The position numbers and the translations under genes are program-made. A stretch of 64,000 nt of DNA. It comes from Hypericum androsaemum (Eukaryota; Streptophyta; Magnoliopsida; Malpighiales; Hypericaceae). Where the stretch lies: contig OZ023197.1 of assembly GCA_963995505.1 (NCBI GenBank), forward strand, positions 603,001-667,000, in the 5' to 3' direction. This document shows positions 45,395 through 60,035 of the stretch, piece by piece (position 1 is the stretch's first letter; every line of letters begins with the position of its first letter). Below the pieces are notes generated by a model. The model saw nothing but the letters and a program-made list of their open reading frames with translations. It searched no databases and was not told where the DNA came from.

Positions 45395-45575
45395 AGCAAA
45401 CACATTGCTATGCGATATAATAAACGTGAGAAGTATGGTTAAAAGGGACATAACAATTGAGTATCTCCTGACAAATCAAATACTAGCAGACTTGTTAAAA
45501 AAATTATTATAGGAAGATAAGATCAAAAAGGTCATGCAAGGTATGGGACTTTTACCGATAGAATCGAAATCTTAA
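45395..45575 (+). pseudogene. Copia RNase H tail remnant
   Basis: One frame reads KRDITIEYLLTNQILADLLK, then after a stop DKIKKVMQGMGLLP, the usual C-terminal end of a copia polyprotein. The surrounding sequence is broken by stops. Confidence 0.75.
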
Positions 45576-46100
45576 TTGAAATCAACTCTATCTTAAGGTA
45601 CAAGCTATATACTTGGCACCTTATGTATGAGAGTTAAAAAGACAATTCAATATTAGACATTGGCGAAATGAAAACTTTGATACATTTCAAAGTGCATAAC
45701 ATGGAAATAGTGGGGGTGATACTATTTCGAACACCCCATATCTGACCTATGCACTTATAGTTACCACAACAAGTAAAGGTTGGATTCCAAATTCTTAATA
45801 GACTTATAGCTTTGTAGAATGCGTTGTAGACATTCTTGATAAGTCTACCTATACAAGTAGAGAAGTGAGAGGCTGCTTCTTAAAGATTATCTCGGTAAAA
45901 TTCTAGAGTACTTGTGAATACCAAAATTTAGCATAAGGTCCGATTCAAAGATGCTGCCAAAGATTAAAGAAGAAAGAAATCATACACAACGAGAATATGA
46001 TTCCTTAGAGTTTCATATTCAATCATAAGTTAAAGGCTTAATCCACTTCATGACTATTAATTGAATAATGCAAGTTGTATTATGTAAATAAGTGGGAGAT

Positions 46101-46262
46101 TGTTGTATATATTTAAATAATCAATTGCATATTTTTCCCTAGTCTATTAGGTGCCTCTTCGTGAGTTACAACCCTTCGGTGAAATGACAGACTCCTTTTT
46201 GAGAAATAGTTATTGCCACCTTTCGGGAACAGCACTTGAATATCTATAAATACTCAGACGAG
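46101..46262 (+). repeat. Truncated right LTR of the outer copia element
   Basis: It matches the first 160 bases of the 36749 LTR up to CTCAGACGAG, where similarity stops. Confidence 0.82.
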
Positions 46263-46852
46263 AGCCCTTACAACAAATCAATTAAAAAAAATAAAAAAGA
46301 ACCTACCGGAGTGTCTCGATCTTGAAGCTAAAGAAAGGGACCCAGATACCTGATTCTATGAGATCGAGAGGGAAGGCTCTTGTTTCGATTGGGGTAGACG
46401 AGTTCAGGCGCCCTTCTCTCTCTAGGGTCAATTGCTTGGGATCGGGGAATATGAGGGAGAGAGGATCGGGAGAATATGAGCCATGTCCACCCGTGAATAT
46501 CACCACTACGCTCCCCGCCATTGACGATATCAAAGTTTGACGGTCGGGATGCGTCAGACTTCCCCGGCAGCGAGCAGTTCTTGTTATCGTCCCCAAAAAG
46601 CTTTCCCCGCCGTCGGGTTTAATTCATTTTTGGTTTAATTGAATTGAGTTTGATTGAATTGGGTTTTGATTGAATTGAATTAGTTTTTCACGGTGGTGGA
46701 CCGCGGAAGCAAAGAGAGTGCGAGGTTGAAGATGAAACTTGAGGGATAGTAGTTTTTTTATGATTAAAAAATAATAAATTGATCGTTGAGATCAGCGAGA
46801 GATTCAAGAGTATAATAAATACCAAATTACAGGGGCTAAAAAATCAGTAGGC
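46263..46852 (+). mobile_element. Probable right half of the interrupted Mutator-like element
   Basis: It follows the truncated outer LTR. Like the right half of the 47655 element it has GC-rich sequence, then TTTAATTGAATTGAG-type AT runs, then GAGGTTGAAGATGAAA. It ends near GGCAAATTACC. The terminal similarity is short, so assignment to the 36077 left half is an inference. Confidence 0.42.
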
Positions 46853-47645
46853 AAATTACCTTAACGTCTACCAAAATTCTGACAGTAATTATCTCTAATA
46901 AAATCTATTAAAATAAGGTCTCATCTATAAATCCATATAACAAGGTAAGAGCATGATCCATGAGGTTTGGATTTTAAGTCTTCCACTGAAGTTGGAACGT
47001 GAAAATAGAAGTAAGCAAAATCCATGATGGGCCGGGCAGAATCTCTTATGGGCCTATATAATACCACAAAGCAAATAAAGCTTGGCCCACGCGAGGAAGA
47101 CTCCAGAAACTCCCTTTCCTCTCCACTCGCGACCTCTTTGTTGAATTAAAAGAAAACCAAGATTTACTTGATTCGGTATTAAACGGGAGCTACAAGCAAA
47201 TAGAACTCTTTCAGGAGCATGATGTATAGCTGACTGCTCTGCAAACTAAGCTACTGGTGAATAATGGCATGATTAGATTTCATAGAATAGAGTTTTCCGC
47301 CTGTCCAGGGTTGATCCCAGAGATTTGATGCAGACTTAAAAAGTCACCTACATACACTTTACGTCTAATCATTCTGGATAATACTTACATTCTCCGTCTT
47401 GCCGCGGTTGTTACCCCGAGATATATTGTTAGCGACAGAGTTGTTCCCGCCTATTGATTGGTACTAACCATTTTTCTCCTCTTGACTCCCACGCCATTAT
47501 ATAAATACATCCACATTATCAGATATTGCTAAGACTCGGTGAATAACTCAGCACACACAGCTCCCTATGCGAGATGCATGAGAAGTCGTGGAGAAGATCG
47601 GACCGTCATCTTCCTAGGAAGTAGTCTTTTTGTCGCGTTCGGGCA
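46853..47645. other. Spacer
   Basis: No gene recognised. Short motifs such as TGGGCC (reversed) near 47033 and 47092 occur, but no transcript is evident. Confidence 0.35.
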
Positions 47646-47654
47646 ATTTTATTT

Positions 47655-48662
47655 GGATAAATTATCCTCAGGTCCCTGGTCTATAGTAAAATTATTTCTA
47701 AGGTCTCTACTTTTTTAAAAATTATTTAACTGTTCCTTCTTTATCTAAAAATGTCGCTCTCAAGTCCCTGGCCGACGTCATCAGTCATTTTTTCCTTTTT
47801 GTCAAGAAAACGATCAAAATATCTTTACACAAAAAAAATCTTCTTCTTTAACCTTGAACACAACCGCGAACAACAAAAATATTCAATTAAAACACAAATA
47901 CCAACCCAAAACTAAAATCAGATTTAACAAAATCAAAATCCAACCCCAATCATATCAAGGCGGACTTGATTTTTCCTTCGACGACGAGGAGCGGGCCCCA
48001 CGACGATCCCGCCGTCGACGAGGACCGTTGCGCCCGTGGATCCCACGCCATTCGCTGCTCATCGTCCCTACCAAAAATTGCTGCTCATCGTCCCTACCAG
48101 AAATCGCTACTCGTCGTTGCTCTAGAACCCTAATTAGTGAAATTGGGAAGAATCCCAAATAGGTACCAACACCCGAAGAGCACGCCGAGCGTGAGTCTCT
48201 TCACCAAGGCGAAGGTTGGATGGTGGTTACCCCGAGAAAGGCGCGGGTTTCGGAGAGACGGGGAGGAAGAGGAGGAGGAGACGGTGAAGTCTACGGCGGC
48301 TTGCATTTCGATGGAGATTGAAGGGTTGGTTATTTAGAAAGGGGAGAAGCGTAGCGTTGGAGAGTTTTGTCGAATTGATTGTTGAAGATGGTTAATTTTT
48401 TATTGAGATAGATTGGTCTCCTTGGGTTAATTTAATTGAATGTTTTTGGAGTGCGATTGGTTTTATGAGGTTGAAGATGAAATTTTTTTTTTGTTTTTTG
48501 TGTAAGGATATAAATGTCATTTTACATGATAAAAAATTGAAAATCGGGTGCCAGCGACCTAGACCAACATTAAAAAAAACAGTAACAGCAAAATAAATTT
48601 TCAAATAGCAAAAATTCTAGAGGTAATTTCACTACAGACCACAGACCTAGGGCAATTTACCC
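47655..48662. mobile_element. Non-autonomous Mutator-like element with GC-rich cargo
   Basis: A 9-bp TSD, ATTTTATTT, flanks it (47646-47654, 48663-48671), as for Mutator-like elements. Terminal inverted repeats of about 50 bp start GGATAAATTATCCTCAGGTC on the left and, read on the minus strand, GGGTAAATTGCCCTAGGTCT on the right. Both continue into TGGTCT(A/G)TAGTRAAATTA. The interior (47950-48330) is GC-rich and gene-like in composition but has no recognisable domain; captured host sequence is possible. It is related to 36077-36748. Confidence 0.85.
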
Positions 48663-49407
48663 ATTTTATTTTGTTGTTGATTTCAACAATTTGATTAAAA
48701 TTGGGTGATTGCAAACAGAAATTTTTTTCCTAAAGACTCTTGTCGTCCTTATCAAACATAAACCAGTCGAGATAAAAGCAGTTAGAAGTCAGAGACAAGG
48801 CTAGACCTGGCCATGAATTGAATCTGATTCGTGATTCGATTCGTGAAAAATTTGATTCGATTCGACAATAATTCGATTCGTCAAAAAGTTCGATTCGAAT
48901 TCGTCATGATAAGAATTGAATACGGTTCAAGTTTTTTGTAATTCGTCAAACCGGCGAATTCAATTCGAATTCATTTTGAGAATTCGATTCGAGTTGAATT
49001 CGTATCGAATTCGATTCGAGTTGAATTCGTATCGAATTCGATTCGAATTCGTAAAAAATAAAAAAGGGGGGGGGAGGGGCGCGCGGGAGGATTTGAATTT
49101 TGCTGACATCAGCGCTTGCGTCAGCGTCAGGGGCAAATTACCTTTTTTTCTTACAGTTTTTTTTCTTACCTTTTTAATCCACATGTTACCGTTTTTTTAC
49201 TGTTTGTACTTTTAATATTTTTTTTTAATTCAAAATTTCTTCCAAACTCTATAAATATCACCTCTTATTCTTCAAATTTTACACATTCCAATCTCAATTC
49301 TCTACTTCTCTTATTGAAAATTTGAGCTATATAAATTCTCCCTCAAGTTTACTAATTAGATATATTAGTAATATTTCTCATATAATTACTCATATTACTA
49401 TATAATT

Positions 49408-51645
49408 ATGTCATCAAGTAGAGCAAATAAGGGTAAGAAAAAATGTGTGGAACATCACGATTCTATTGAATTGAATTTTCCACCAATTTCTACTTATCCT
49501 ATTCTGGAAGAAATGATGAACGTCCATGATGAAGCTCAACGGGAAAGTGTTGATTCAATATTCAACAATCCACAAAAGGTAAAAAGATCACCTTCATTAC
49601 TTTTTACTAAGTATTTCACAAAAATTTTTACCGGAGAAAAAGGTATCTTCAAAATTACATGTAATTATTGTGGTAAATAATATGAATTCAAAACCGGGAA
49701 TGGATATGGTACTTATACTATTCATTTGAATACTAAACATCCACACGAAGTTGGTTTTGAAAAATCACAAACTCAATTATCTACTACACCTAATGTTTTA
49801 TTTCATTACACCGATCAAAATAATAGAGAGAAATTAGCTAAATTAGTTGCTACCAAACATTTATCGTTTAATTTTGGTGAAAAACTTAATTTTACAACTT
49901 ATTGTCAAAATGCTTTAAATCCTAGTGCAAAAAAAGTTCCACGAAGTACATTAACACGATATGTAAAAGATTTATACAAGAAAAATAAAAAAAATTACAA
50001 ACTTTTTTCTTTGATTTTGATGGTCGAGTTTCTATATGTTGTGATATATGGAGTGATCATTGGCAAACACATTCATATTTTGGTGTTACATGTCATTGGA
50101 TTGATAATAAATAGAATATACAAAAAAGAATAATTGCATATAGAGTTTTTGATGATAGTCATAGTGGGAATAATTGTTATAAAATATTGCATACTATTTT
50201 ACAAGAATATAATCTAGTTCAAAAAATATTTTTAATTTCTCTAGATAATCTAGTTCAAAAAAAGAATAATTATATATAGAGTTTTTTATGATAGTCATAG
50301 TGAAAATAATTGTTATAAAATATTGCATACTATTTTACAAGAATATAATCTAGTTCAAAAAATATTTTCAATTTCTCTAGATAATGCAAGTTCTAATAAT
50401 GTTATGGTTAAAGATTTAGAAATTCTTTGTATACGATTCGGAAGAAATTTTTTTCATATTAGATGTGCATGTCATATATTTAATCTTTGTACCCAAGATG
50501 GAATTAAAGCTTTAGACTCTACATTAGGACTAATTAAACAAGCACTTAATTTATTATGGGCTCGCCCAAAATTGCTAAAAGATTGAAAAAAAATTTGCAA
50601 ATTAAACAACATGAAACCAAAACGTTTTCTACAAGATGTTCAACATCGTTGGAATTCGACTTATGAATTGTTAAAAGAAGCTCTTCCATACAAAGAACTT
50701 CTATGTAATTTTTTGCATCTAATGATCAAACTAATAATATTATGTTACAACCTTACCATTGGGACCTTGTAGAAAAACTAAATGAGCTTTTAGAATATTT
50801 TAATTATGCTACACATCTTTTATCTGGTATTTATTATCCTACATCTCATTTACTATTTTTGGAATGTTGTAATATATCGGAGGCAATATGTAGCGCTTAT
50901 CAAAATTTTGCATTGTCATCATACGTTTCAGAAATGGCTAACAAATGGTTAAAGTATTTCAAGGAGATTTCCCAACTTAATTTAATTGCAACCGTTTTTA
51001 TGCCGAACATTAAAATTGATGGTTTACAAAATTTATTATATGCGTATTACACAAATTTGAAATTTTTTTAGCAAGTTCCTAATCTAGAAGATCATGTTGT
51101 AATAATTACAAACAATGTAAAAAAAAGATATTTTGGATTTAATGAGTGAATATAGTATTAGGAATAATGCTTCTACATCTAATGAACCAACTCCCTCTCT
51201 CTCACAAGGTGAAAAATTAAGTTTTACGGAAAGATTGTTAATGAAAAAACAAAAAAGACCCCAAGGAATAAGTTTAACCAATTCGGAATTTGATTTATAT
51301 CTTAACACACAATTTGATATTCCATTTGTCAAACCTTCTAGTTTTGCTTTATTAGAATGGTGGAACAACCATGTAGAACAATTTTCGGTTATGTCAATTG
51401 TTGCAAAAGAATTGCTTGCTTGTCCGGTTTCGACGGTTGCCGTGGAACAAGCATTTAGTGCAGGAGGTAATATTTTGGATGAACACCGGTACTCAATGAC
51501 ACCGCAATCTTTGAAGGCACAAGCATTGGTCGCCGATTGGACCAAAGCGGAAAGACGACAACAAGAATTAGTTCGGGAAAATCCCGACCAACTATACGAC
51601 CTCGATGATGCCACAACCGGTGAAAGCACAAACACATCCGACTAG
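49408..51645 (+). pseudogene. hAT transposase, multiply interrupted
   Basis: Starts at ATG 49408. A BED-type zinc finger (SLLFTKYFTKIF ... CNYCGK) is cut by TAA at 49678-49680, with the remaining HLNTKHP half following at about 49720. A frameshift lies near 49990. A 136-bp direct duplication (50128-50250 and 50264-50386) disrupts the catalytic core. LDNASSNN and HIRCACHIFNLCTQDG (50370-50510) are core motifs. The last segment (51133-51645) holds the hAT C-terminal dimerisation domain: LLEWWNNH, ACPVSTVAVEQAFSAGGNIL, LKAQALVADW. At least four lesions are visible, so it is inactive. Confidence 0.92.
50128..50386 (+). repeat. 136-bp tandem duplication inside the hAT transposase
   Basis: GAATAATTGCATATAGAG at 50128 and GAATAATTATATATAGAG at 50264 start two near-identical copies that run to CTCTAGATAAT. 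Confidence 0.93.
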
Positions 51646-52315
51646 GTGAGTTAGCCTCATAAAGGTAAGAGAACTACGTGGGCTTTGATTCCTTCGGAGC
51701 TAAGGATACGTAGGCAACTTAATTTGGTACATTAAGTGCAAGCCCAATCTTTAGTTTATTTCTTTTTTCCAAAAAATGTTAAACACTAATTCCTAATTTT
51801 TTTTAATATTTGAAGCAAAAATCAAAGTTTTTGAATTTTTCAAAAAATATCAAAACTTTTTAAACTTTTTCAAAAATATTACAAAAATATTCAAAATATC
51901 CAAAAAAAATTAGAGGTTTTAGAATTTTTTTAATTAAGTATTAAAATTATAGAATTAATTTGAATTTGATTATAATTCGAATTTGATTATAATTTGATTA
52001 TAATTCAATTATAATTCGATTCTAATTCGATTCTAATTCAAAAATTCATAATTCGTATTTCATTCGTCTTTTGAAGAATTGAATATGGTTTAATATTTTG
52101 ATAAATTCGAATTCGTCCAAATTCAAACCTGCCAAGTCTTGAAACAAATCTTATATTGTACAACCATGGAACCTCCACTTTGTTTATGAGCTATGGAGGA
52201 CTTCAACCAAAGGCAAGCCTAACAGAGTATCCATATCACAATAAGCCCGTACGCCTCGAATGAATGGGAAACAGCTACTGATACATATACATCTCGACGA
52301 CAGTTTAAACCGAGG

Positions 52316-52343
52316 CGACACGACACGACACGACACGACGACA
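52316..52343. repeat. Short CGACA microsatellite
   Basis: CGACACGACACGACACGACA followed by CGACGACAC lies between the hAT end and the MAPK stop, probably in the MAPK 3' UTR. Confidence 0.8.
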
Positions 52344-52477
52344 CAATAATACATCCATGGTTTAACAATTATGTCAGAGTGGACACAGTCTCCAACAACC
52401 AGCTGTTGCTAGTCAACTAAACAAAAATGTAGATGGATATTGCCGGATGAGCGGCGCCAAGGTGCTCGTAGAACAAG

Positions 52478-54692
<2,215 letters not shown>

Positions 54693-54698
54693 GATGAT

Positions 54699-55439
54699 CT
54701 GCTCAACACAAGGTAATTCATATTAGCAAGTGGATGCTTGAACCAACCGATTAGAGCAGAATGACATGAAGAAACACGGATTCAAACAGCGGGAACCAAA
54801 ACTAAGCTAACTTGCGTGGAATGCGAACAAACAAATAGCATCCTTAGATCATTTTCCCTATTTTCGTGTACCGTAAATTGCTTCCAACACGAGCAAATCA
54901 GGATTACCAAGACAGGAGGGTAGCCTCGACAAAGTAGTAATAGCCTCAAAACTTACCTATAACCATTTCAACTTTGAGAAGCAAATTTACATAAAGCCTC
55001 CCATAAAAACTGAAGCTTCTAAACTCACTAATCCTTTAAACTTGGAGAAGAAATTCCACCACTTCCCAAAATAAAGGCTAAAACTGCTTCTGACCCACAA
55101 ATAACCTAAAATTGGTTTTTTCCAAATCTGGGTAACTCCCATGAGGTCTCCCATAAACAAGGAAAACCCACTAACCATATAAACTTAGAGAACAAATTCC
55201 GCAACTTCCCAAACGAAAGATTCAATCTTTAAACACCAAAGACCGAACCTTCTTTCCCCCACAACGAAGCTAACAGCGAGATTCGTCACCGGCCCGACAA
55301 AAACTCGAACATAAACTAGTTGAACCGATAAAAAACAAAGCAACCCCAAAAGAAATCTCCCAACTTTAGCTCCAAAAACAATGGAAAACTCTAAAAAAAA
55401 TATTTAAAAAGCACCAAATTGAATCCAAAAAAAAAGAAC
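54699..55439 (-). other. MAPK 5' intron
   Basis: The stretch between the acceptor at 54699 (GAGCAG) and the likely donor at 55439 (CCAG/GTTCTT). Open frames here lack conserved content. Confidence 0.55.
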
Positions 55440-55619
55440 CTGGAGAGTAGATGGAGAAGGTCAACGTTGTTGTGGTAATGGTCGTGGTACTCGCCGGAGA
55501 CAGCAACGTTGGAGGAGAAGCTGGAGCGAGCCGCCAAGGACATATGAACAGATAATTTTTCCCTTTCTTAAAATAAGTTTGTGTGCTTTTTGGAGTTGGG
55601 GAGGTGAGGAATTTATACC
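55440..55619 (-). promoter_or_regulatory. MAPK core promoter and leader exon with an upstream ATG
   Basis: On the minus strand TATAAATT at about 55612-55619 is a TATA box. About 70 bases downstream an ATG at 55543 starts a 34-codon open stretch (MSLAARSSFSSNVAVSGEYH...) up to a donor after 55440. Joined to the acceptor at 54699 it would be out of frame with the kinase, so it would act as an upstream reading frame overlapping the kinase start. If a different splice is used it could instead encode an N-terminal extension. Confidence 0.5.
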
Positions 55620-57370
55620 ATGAGAAAAGTGACAGCCAGCCAGACAGACCAGTTGCCAAGGTTTTTTTTTTACTTTTTATTTTAACAGACCACTTGCCAA
55701 GTTGTTCGACTAAAATTAAAAAAATTTAAGAAGAATACAAAAAGGGAAATTAAATGAAAGAAAAGAAAACGTGTGGTGTGTTTGTTGTTGGGAAAGATTG
55801 TTTTCATTTTTTCGGAAAGGTGTTATAACCATATTTTATTTGTGTTATTATATACTAATCTCATGTACTAATTCCCACCCTGTAACCACACAAAAAATGT
55901 GCTCTGAGACAGCTCATTCAGTTGATAATTTAGTTTAAGTGCTATTTTGGATTTTTTTTGTGGTATGGATAAGCTCATATAGTTGAATTTAGATGGCAAA
56001 AGCAGGAAAAAAAATCTTTTATAATTACGAAAAGATGGGGAAATTCTTTATATGAAAACCAATAAATCAGACTGTTACCTTATCCTAGGATCTAATGTCT
56101 TGAGTAGGGTAAAGGTATTGTCAACCTTTAAAATTAGAGTTTGAGTCTTGATCTTGGATTTAAAGCCATGAGTACACATTGGTAAGAATGAATTTTTTTA
56201 TAAGTAATATAATTTTTTTATAAGTAAAGTTGTATTACTTCTAAAATAATTCTCACAGTGCTATAAGTACATCATCTAAAATACTAGATATTCGAGTATT
56301 AGAGCTAAATAATAATAATTGTAATCTAGTACAAAATTCTAAAATAAGTCCCCCACAATTTACTTACACCAAAGTTGACCATGAACCCCAAAACACACCT
56401 AGCCGAATCCTCAAAGAGGATAAAAAAACTTAGATTGAACTTTACCGGTTCCTTGAGCTTAATCCTTGATCCGCTTAAGAATAGTAGCTATGTCTTTCTC
56501 CCAAGTAAGTCCCATATGTAAAGTCAAATTCCACGCCTTGATAGCACGCTCATCTTCCCGAAATCGTTTACCATGTGTAAAATTTAAATATTGGATTTGA
56601 CACGATAACCTTAGGTCTAGATCCTTAACGCTCGATTTATGGTAGAGTCTTGGATCCTACCTCTAAATTTATGGTTTTGTTTGTATTCTTTGAACTCATA
56701 ACCTTATTCTATCTATTGTCATTTTTGAAAAATTCAAAATCTAAAAATCATTGTCTTAAAGAATTTGAGTTAATTGTAAGTATTTAACTTATGAATTGTT
56801 TTAATAAAGTTTGTATTCATGTAATATTTGATAACTATTATAACTGTCATGTATATTCTGTTAAATAAATTGTTTAATTCACACAAAAAATCAAGTAAAA
56901 AACTTTTGAAATAACTAAACGTGTGGTGCTCTTTTTTTAATATGTGATGTGGAGTATGATTTTGGGAGTTAAAGGCGAGTGGAGCCCGGGAGATAAGAGG
57001 ACAGGACAGAATATATTATATTGAGATAATTATTTAAAGGGCAATGCAAAAGGACAAAGGCTCCTCAAACTGCGTGCCTTTTAGGGAATACTATTATCCT
57101 TTTCTTATTTTTGAAGGTTGGGAAACTATCGTTATCCATCCTATTCCCATTCACCCTAAAAAAATCATATTCCCATGTTGGCGGAGGAGCGGAAATGAGA
57201 GAAGGGGACGATTTTTTAATCTCATTATACTAATAATTCATTGCTTAAGTGAATTCATTGTTTTAAAAAATAATTCTGAGGATAATCTGGGATTTTTTCC
57301 GTCCTCCGGTTTATCAGTCTAACTAGTCCAGCTGTAGGTCGGATTAGATTTTTTTAATTAAAAATATATT
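55620..57370. other. AT-rich spacer
   Basis: Upstream of the MAPK promoter. No conserved frame, RNA gene or clear repeat seen; short frames such as that at 57044 have no support. Confidence 0.4.
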
Positions 57371-57380
57371 ATTTATTTTT

Positions 57381-57992
57381 GGAATAGGTACTCTGTGTTA
57401 TTAGAAATAGACACTTTATCTCATGAGTTATGAAAACACACAAGAAAGACCCCGTGTTTTCAAAAATCTAAAATAATTACATGGAAAATCTATTATACCC
57501 TCTCACCCTTTGTCTTCTTCATTTCATTTCTTCGCCATTAGTCCTCCTTTCGGTGAATAGAATCTCGTCAGCTGAATTCGAGAGGCGAGGATGATGATGT
57601 GAATGACAGTGAGTTAATGGGCAAGTCTACGGTATTGAAGCGTTTCTAGTCATTCCATTAACTTTTGCTGCTTTTCTTTGGTGGAAATGGCAATTAAGTA
57701 GTGCTTGAATGTGGTCCCTATTCAAAGCATTTTCCTGCTATGAGCAGCCTCTTTGACAAATATTCATAAAAAGAAAACGCAAAACTGGTTTCATGACAAC
57801 TCTTTATCAATGGAAGACTATTGGTGAAGAAATGCTTTAATGAAGAAGACGAAGGAATAAGAGGGTATAATTGACTTTTCCATGTGATTATTTTAGTTTT
57901 TTTGAAAATACGGGGTCTTTGTTGGGTGTTTTCATAACTCATGAGTAAAGTGTCTATTTCTAATAACACAGAGTACCTAAGTGTCTTTATCC
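57381..57992. mobile_element. Inverted-repeat element with about 115-bp arms (Mutator-like MITE)
   Basis: The left arm (57381-57510) and right arm (57860-57992) are inverted copies sharing GGTACTCTGTGTTATTAGAA, ATGAGTTATGAAAACAC and AAAGACCCCGT. The flanks ATTTATTTTT at 57371-57380 and 57993-58002 are a 9-10 bp TSD. The right arm has nine extra terminal bases relative to the left. The 350-bp centre has no coding content. Confidence 0.88.
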
Positions 57993-58002
57993 ATTTATTT
58001 TT

Positions 58003-60030
58003 ATAGTATTAAATAAAGAAAAGATTTATCTGTTGCAGGGGAAAATTACAATTTTCCCACGACATTATCAATATTATCTAATTTATTACAAAATTATAAT
58101 GTACAAACATAACTTAATCACTTTTAAATCTAAAAATATATATTTTTAACAAATATTTTTTTCTCGGTTGGTCGGTCCAACCGAAAAAATCGGATGGTCC
58201 CACTAAAAAAATTGGTGTTCAATGCCGTTGACCATCGGTTGAACCAGAGTTAGGTTTAAGGTGACACCCGACCTCGGTTTGATCCCGATTCGCGATCTAC
58301 ACGTCGATCGGATTGCATTTTCTAAAAATTATATTTTTTAATGTAAATTTTTTTACACCATTGCATTTGTTTGCATTTAGACCTTGGACTTCCTTGAATT
58401 TAAAAAACTATGATCTAAATTGCTTATCACTTGAATCAATTTGTATCGGTTACAAGAACGATAAGTTGGTAATGGACTGATAATTATTCCATTTTTTCTT
58501 TTTAGAAAAGTTCATTTCAATACATTATATTTTTTTTACCAAAATCGGTCAATAAAAATATTTAAATTAAGTGCCTTATGATATCTGTTGTTATCACTTT
58601 GGCGATATTAGTTTTCCGTGTGGTAAGTTGACAAGACGTACCTACTCAGAATATTACCAGACCACGTTACATATCTCAGCAATCAGCATGTTTTATTCAT
58701 GATAATACGTAATTAACTGGTAAAGTTATATAGCCAAAATAAACTCTGTACGAAAATGTTTACCAAACTAAAATTATACGTTTCTTTCTTGCTTTGTTTG
58801 GGATTCAATTTTAGAGACCCGGATGGCTATTGGACTTAATTTAGTAATTCATATTCACTTATTTTGGCAATGGAAAGGAGTTTCTGGTTCCCTAATCAGA
58901 AATAGGGCACAATCCGATTCTATTTATTATCGGATCCATCTCGTCCCTTCTTGTGTTATCTTTTTGTCAATGGTTATTTTATATTCATAATTATATTGAC
59001 AATTTAAATTAATTGATAATCAACTGGTTTTGTATAAGAATGTATTTTTTGTGTGAAAAATGTCTACTTCATTGTTATAATACATCATTTATGAGCAACT
59101 TCTACTGCATTATCCTAAATAGGGGTGCGTAGGATACTTTTTTGTTGGCCTTTTGCTTCACTGGAAGAACATAGATAAATTTTAAATAATAAGTGAAAAA
59201 AAACTTCTAAAAAAATCATTTTACTTCTAAAAAAAATTGAAAAAACACGTATCTCCAATTCTACAATTTAATAAATTTGGTCGGAGAGAATAATTTTTAT
59301 TATCCCGTAGATATGCATGTCGAGAGGCGTTGAGTTGTGTGTGATGCCGTTGTCATTGTCACAAAGAAATATAATTGACTAATTTGGCGATTATTTTTGG
59401 TAAATTGACTTGGTTTAAAAAAAAAAAATATTTTAGAGAGGTGGGGGAGAAGCGAGCATGAGTTAATTTTGTTCTGATTTATTTTTTCCCGATATTTTGT
59501 AATTTTTTAATCTTAGAGACATGTACATGGAAAATTGACGGATCAATGTAAAACATTAAAATTATATTTAATTGAACAGAAGGATTGCATAATTACTTTT
59601 CAAATAAGAAAAATCTTAGTAGTGGTTTTAGAAAACACCAAGAGACAATTTGACTTCTCTGTTTCTTTGTGAGTTGTTACACTTTTTTCCACGGGTTTAT
59701 AAAATTGGCTCCAGATTTTAATTAGACCGAGCCGTTGATAGATTAATTAAGTCGAACTGAGATGCAGTGAATTGACAAATTCACAGCCAATATAGAAGAT
59801 CAGAGTTCTGGGTATGATTAGTAAAGGGTGATAATCAATTTAATATTGGGTACAAAAAAAATATAATAAAAAACGAGTATCATTTGGCAGCCCACGTTCA
59901 ATCTGCTCATCTTATCCCTAGCTAGAGGTATAAATCTACCGGGATTGGATTAAATACTACTTTTAATAAGCTTGATAGAACATGTTGTCCAAAAATCTGG
60001 ACTATTGATTTTGGTGGGTCCTACACTCGT
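58003..60030. other. AT-rich spacer with a relic near 58160-58320
   Basis: 58160-58320 repeats GGTTGGTCGGTCCAACCGA / CGGTTGAACC-like phrases also seen inside the 15342-16197 element, and AAAAAACTATGATCTAAA at 58404 recalls that element's end. Otherwise empty. Confidence 0.4.
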
Positions 60031-60035
60031 TTAAA

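Larger units (their letters stand above)
36749..46262 (+). mobile_element. Decayed outer copia-type LTR element, host of a nested insertion
   Basis: The left LTR starts TGTTGTATATATTTAAATAATC at 36749 (split here: TGTTGTATATATT, TAAATAATC) and runs to about 37185. A matching right LTR starts at 46101 after the polypurine tract GTGGGAGAT but is cut short near 46262. Both carry CTTCGGTGAAATG and TATCTATAAATACTCAGACGAG-type promoter blocks. Interior remnants are 37186-38023 and 44462-46100. The second includes the tail of a copia RNase H domain. The younger copia element 38029-44456 sits between them. Confidence 0.8.
48801..52141 (+). mobile_element. Decayed hAT-superfamily transposon
   Basis: The left end C(T)AGACCTGGCCATG and, on the minus strand, the right end CAAGACTTGGCAGG form imperfect terminal inverted repeats. 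The flanks AGACAAGG and AAACAAAT agree at 5 of 8 positions, consistent with an old 8-bp TSD. Subterminal zones (48830-49050, 51955-52120) are packed with ATTCGATTCG/AATTCG motifs, typical transposase-binding clusters. The transposase frame between them is broken. Confidence 0.88.
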
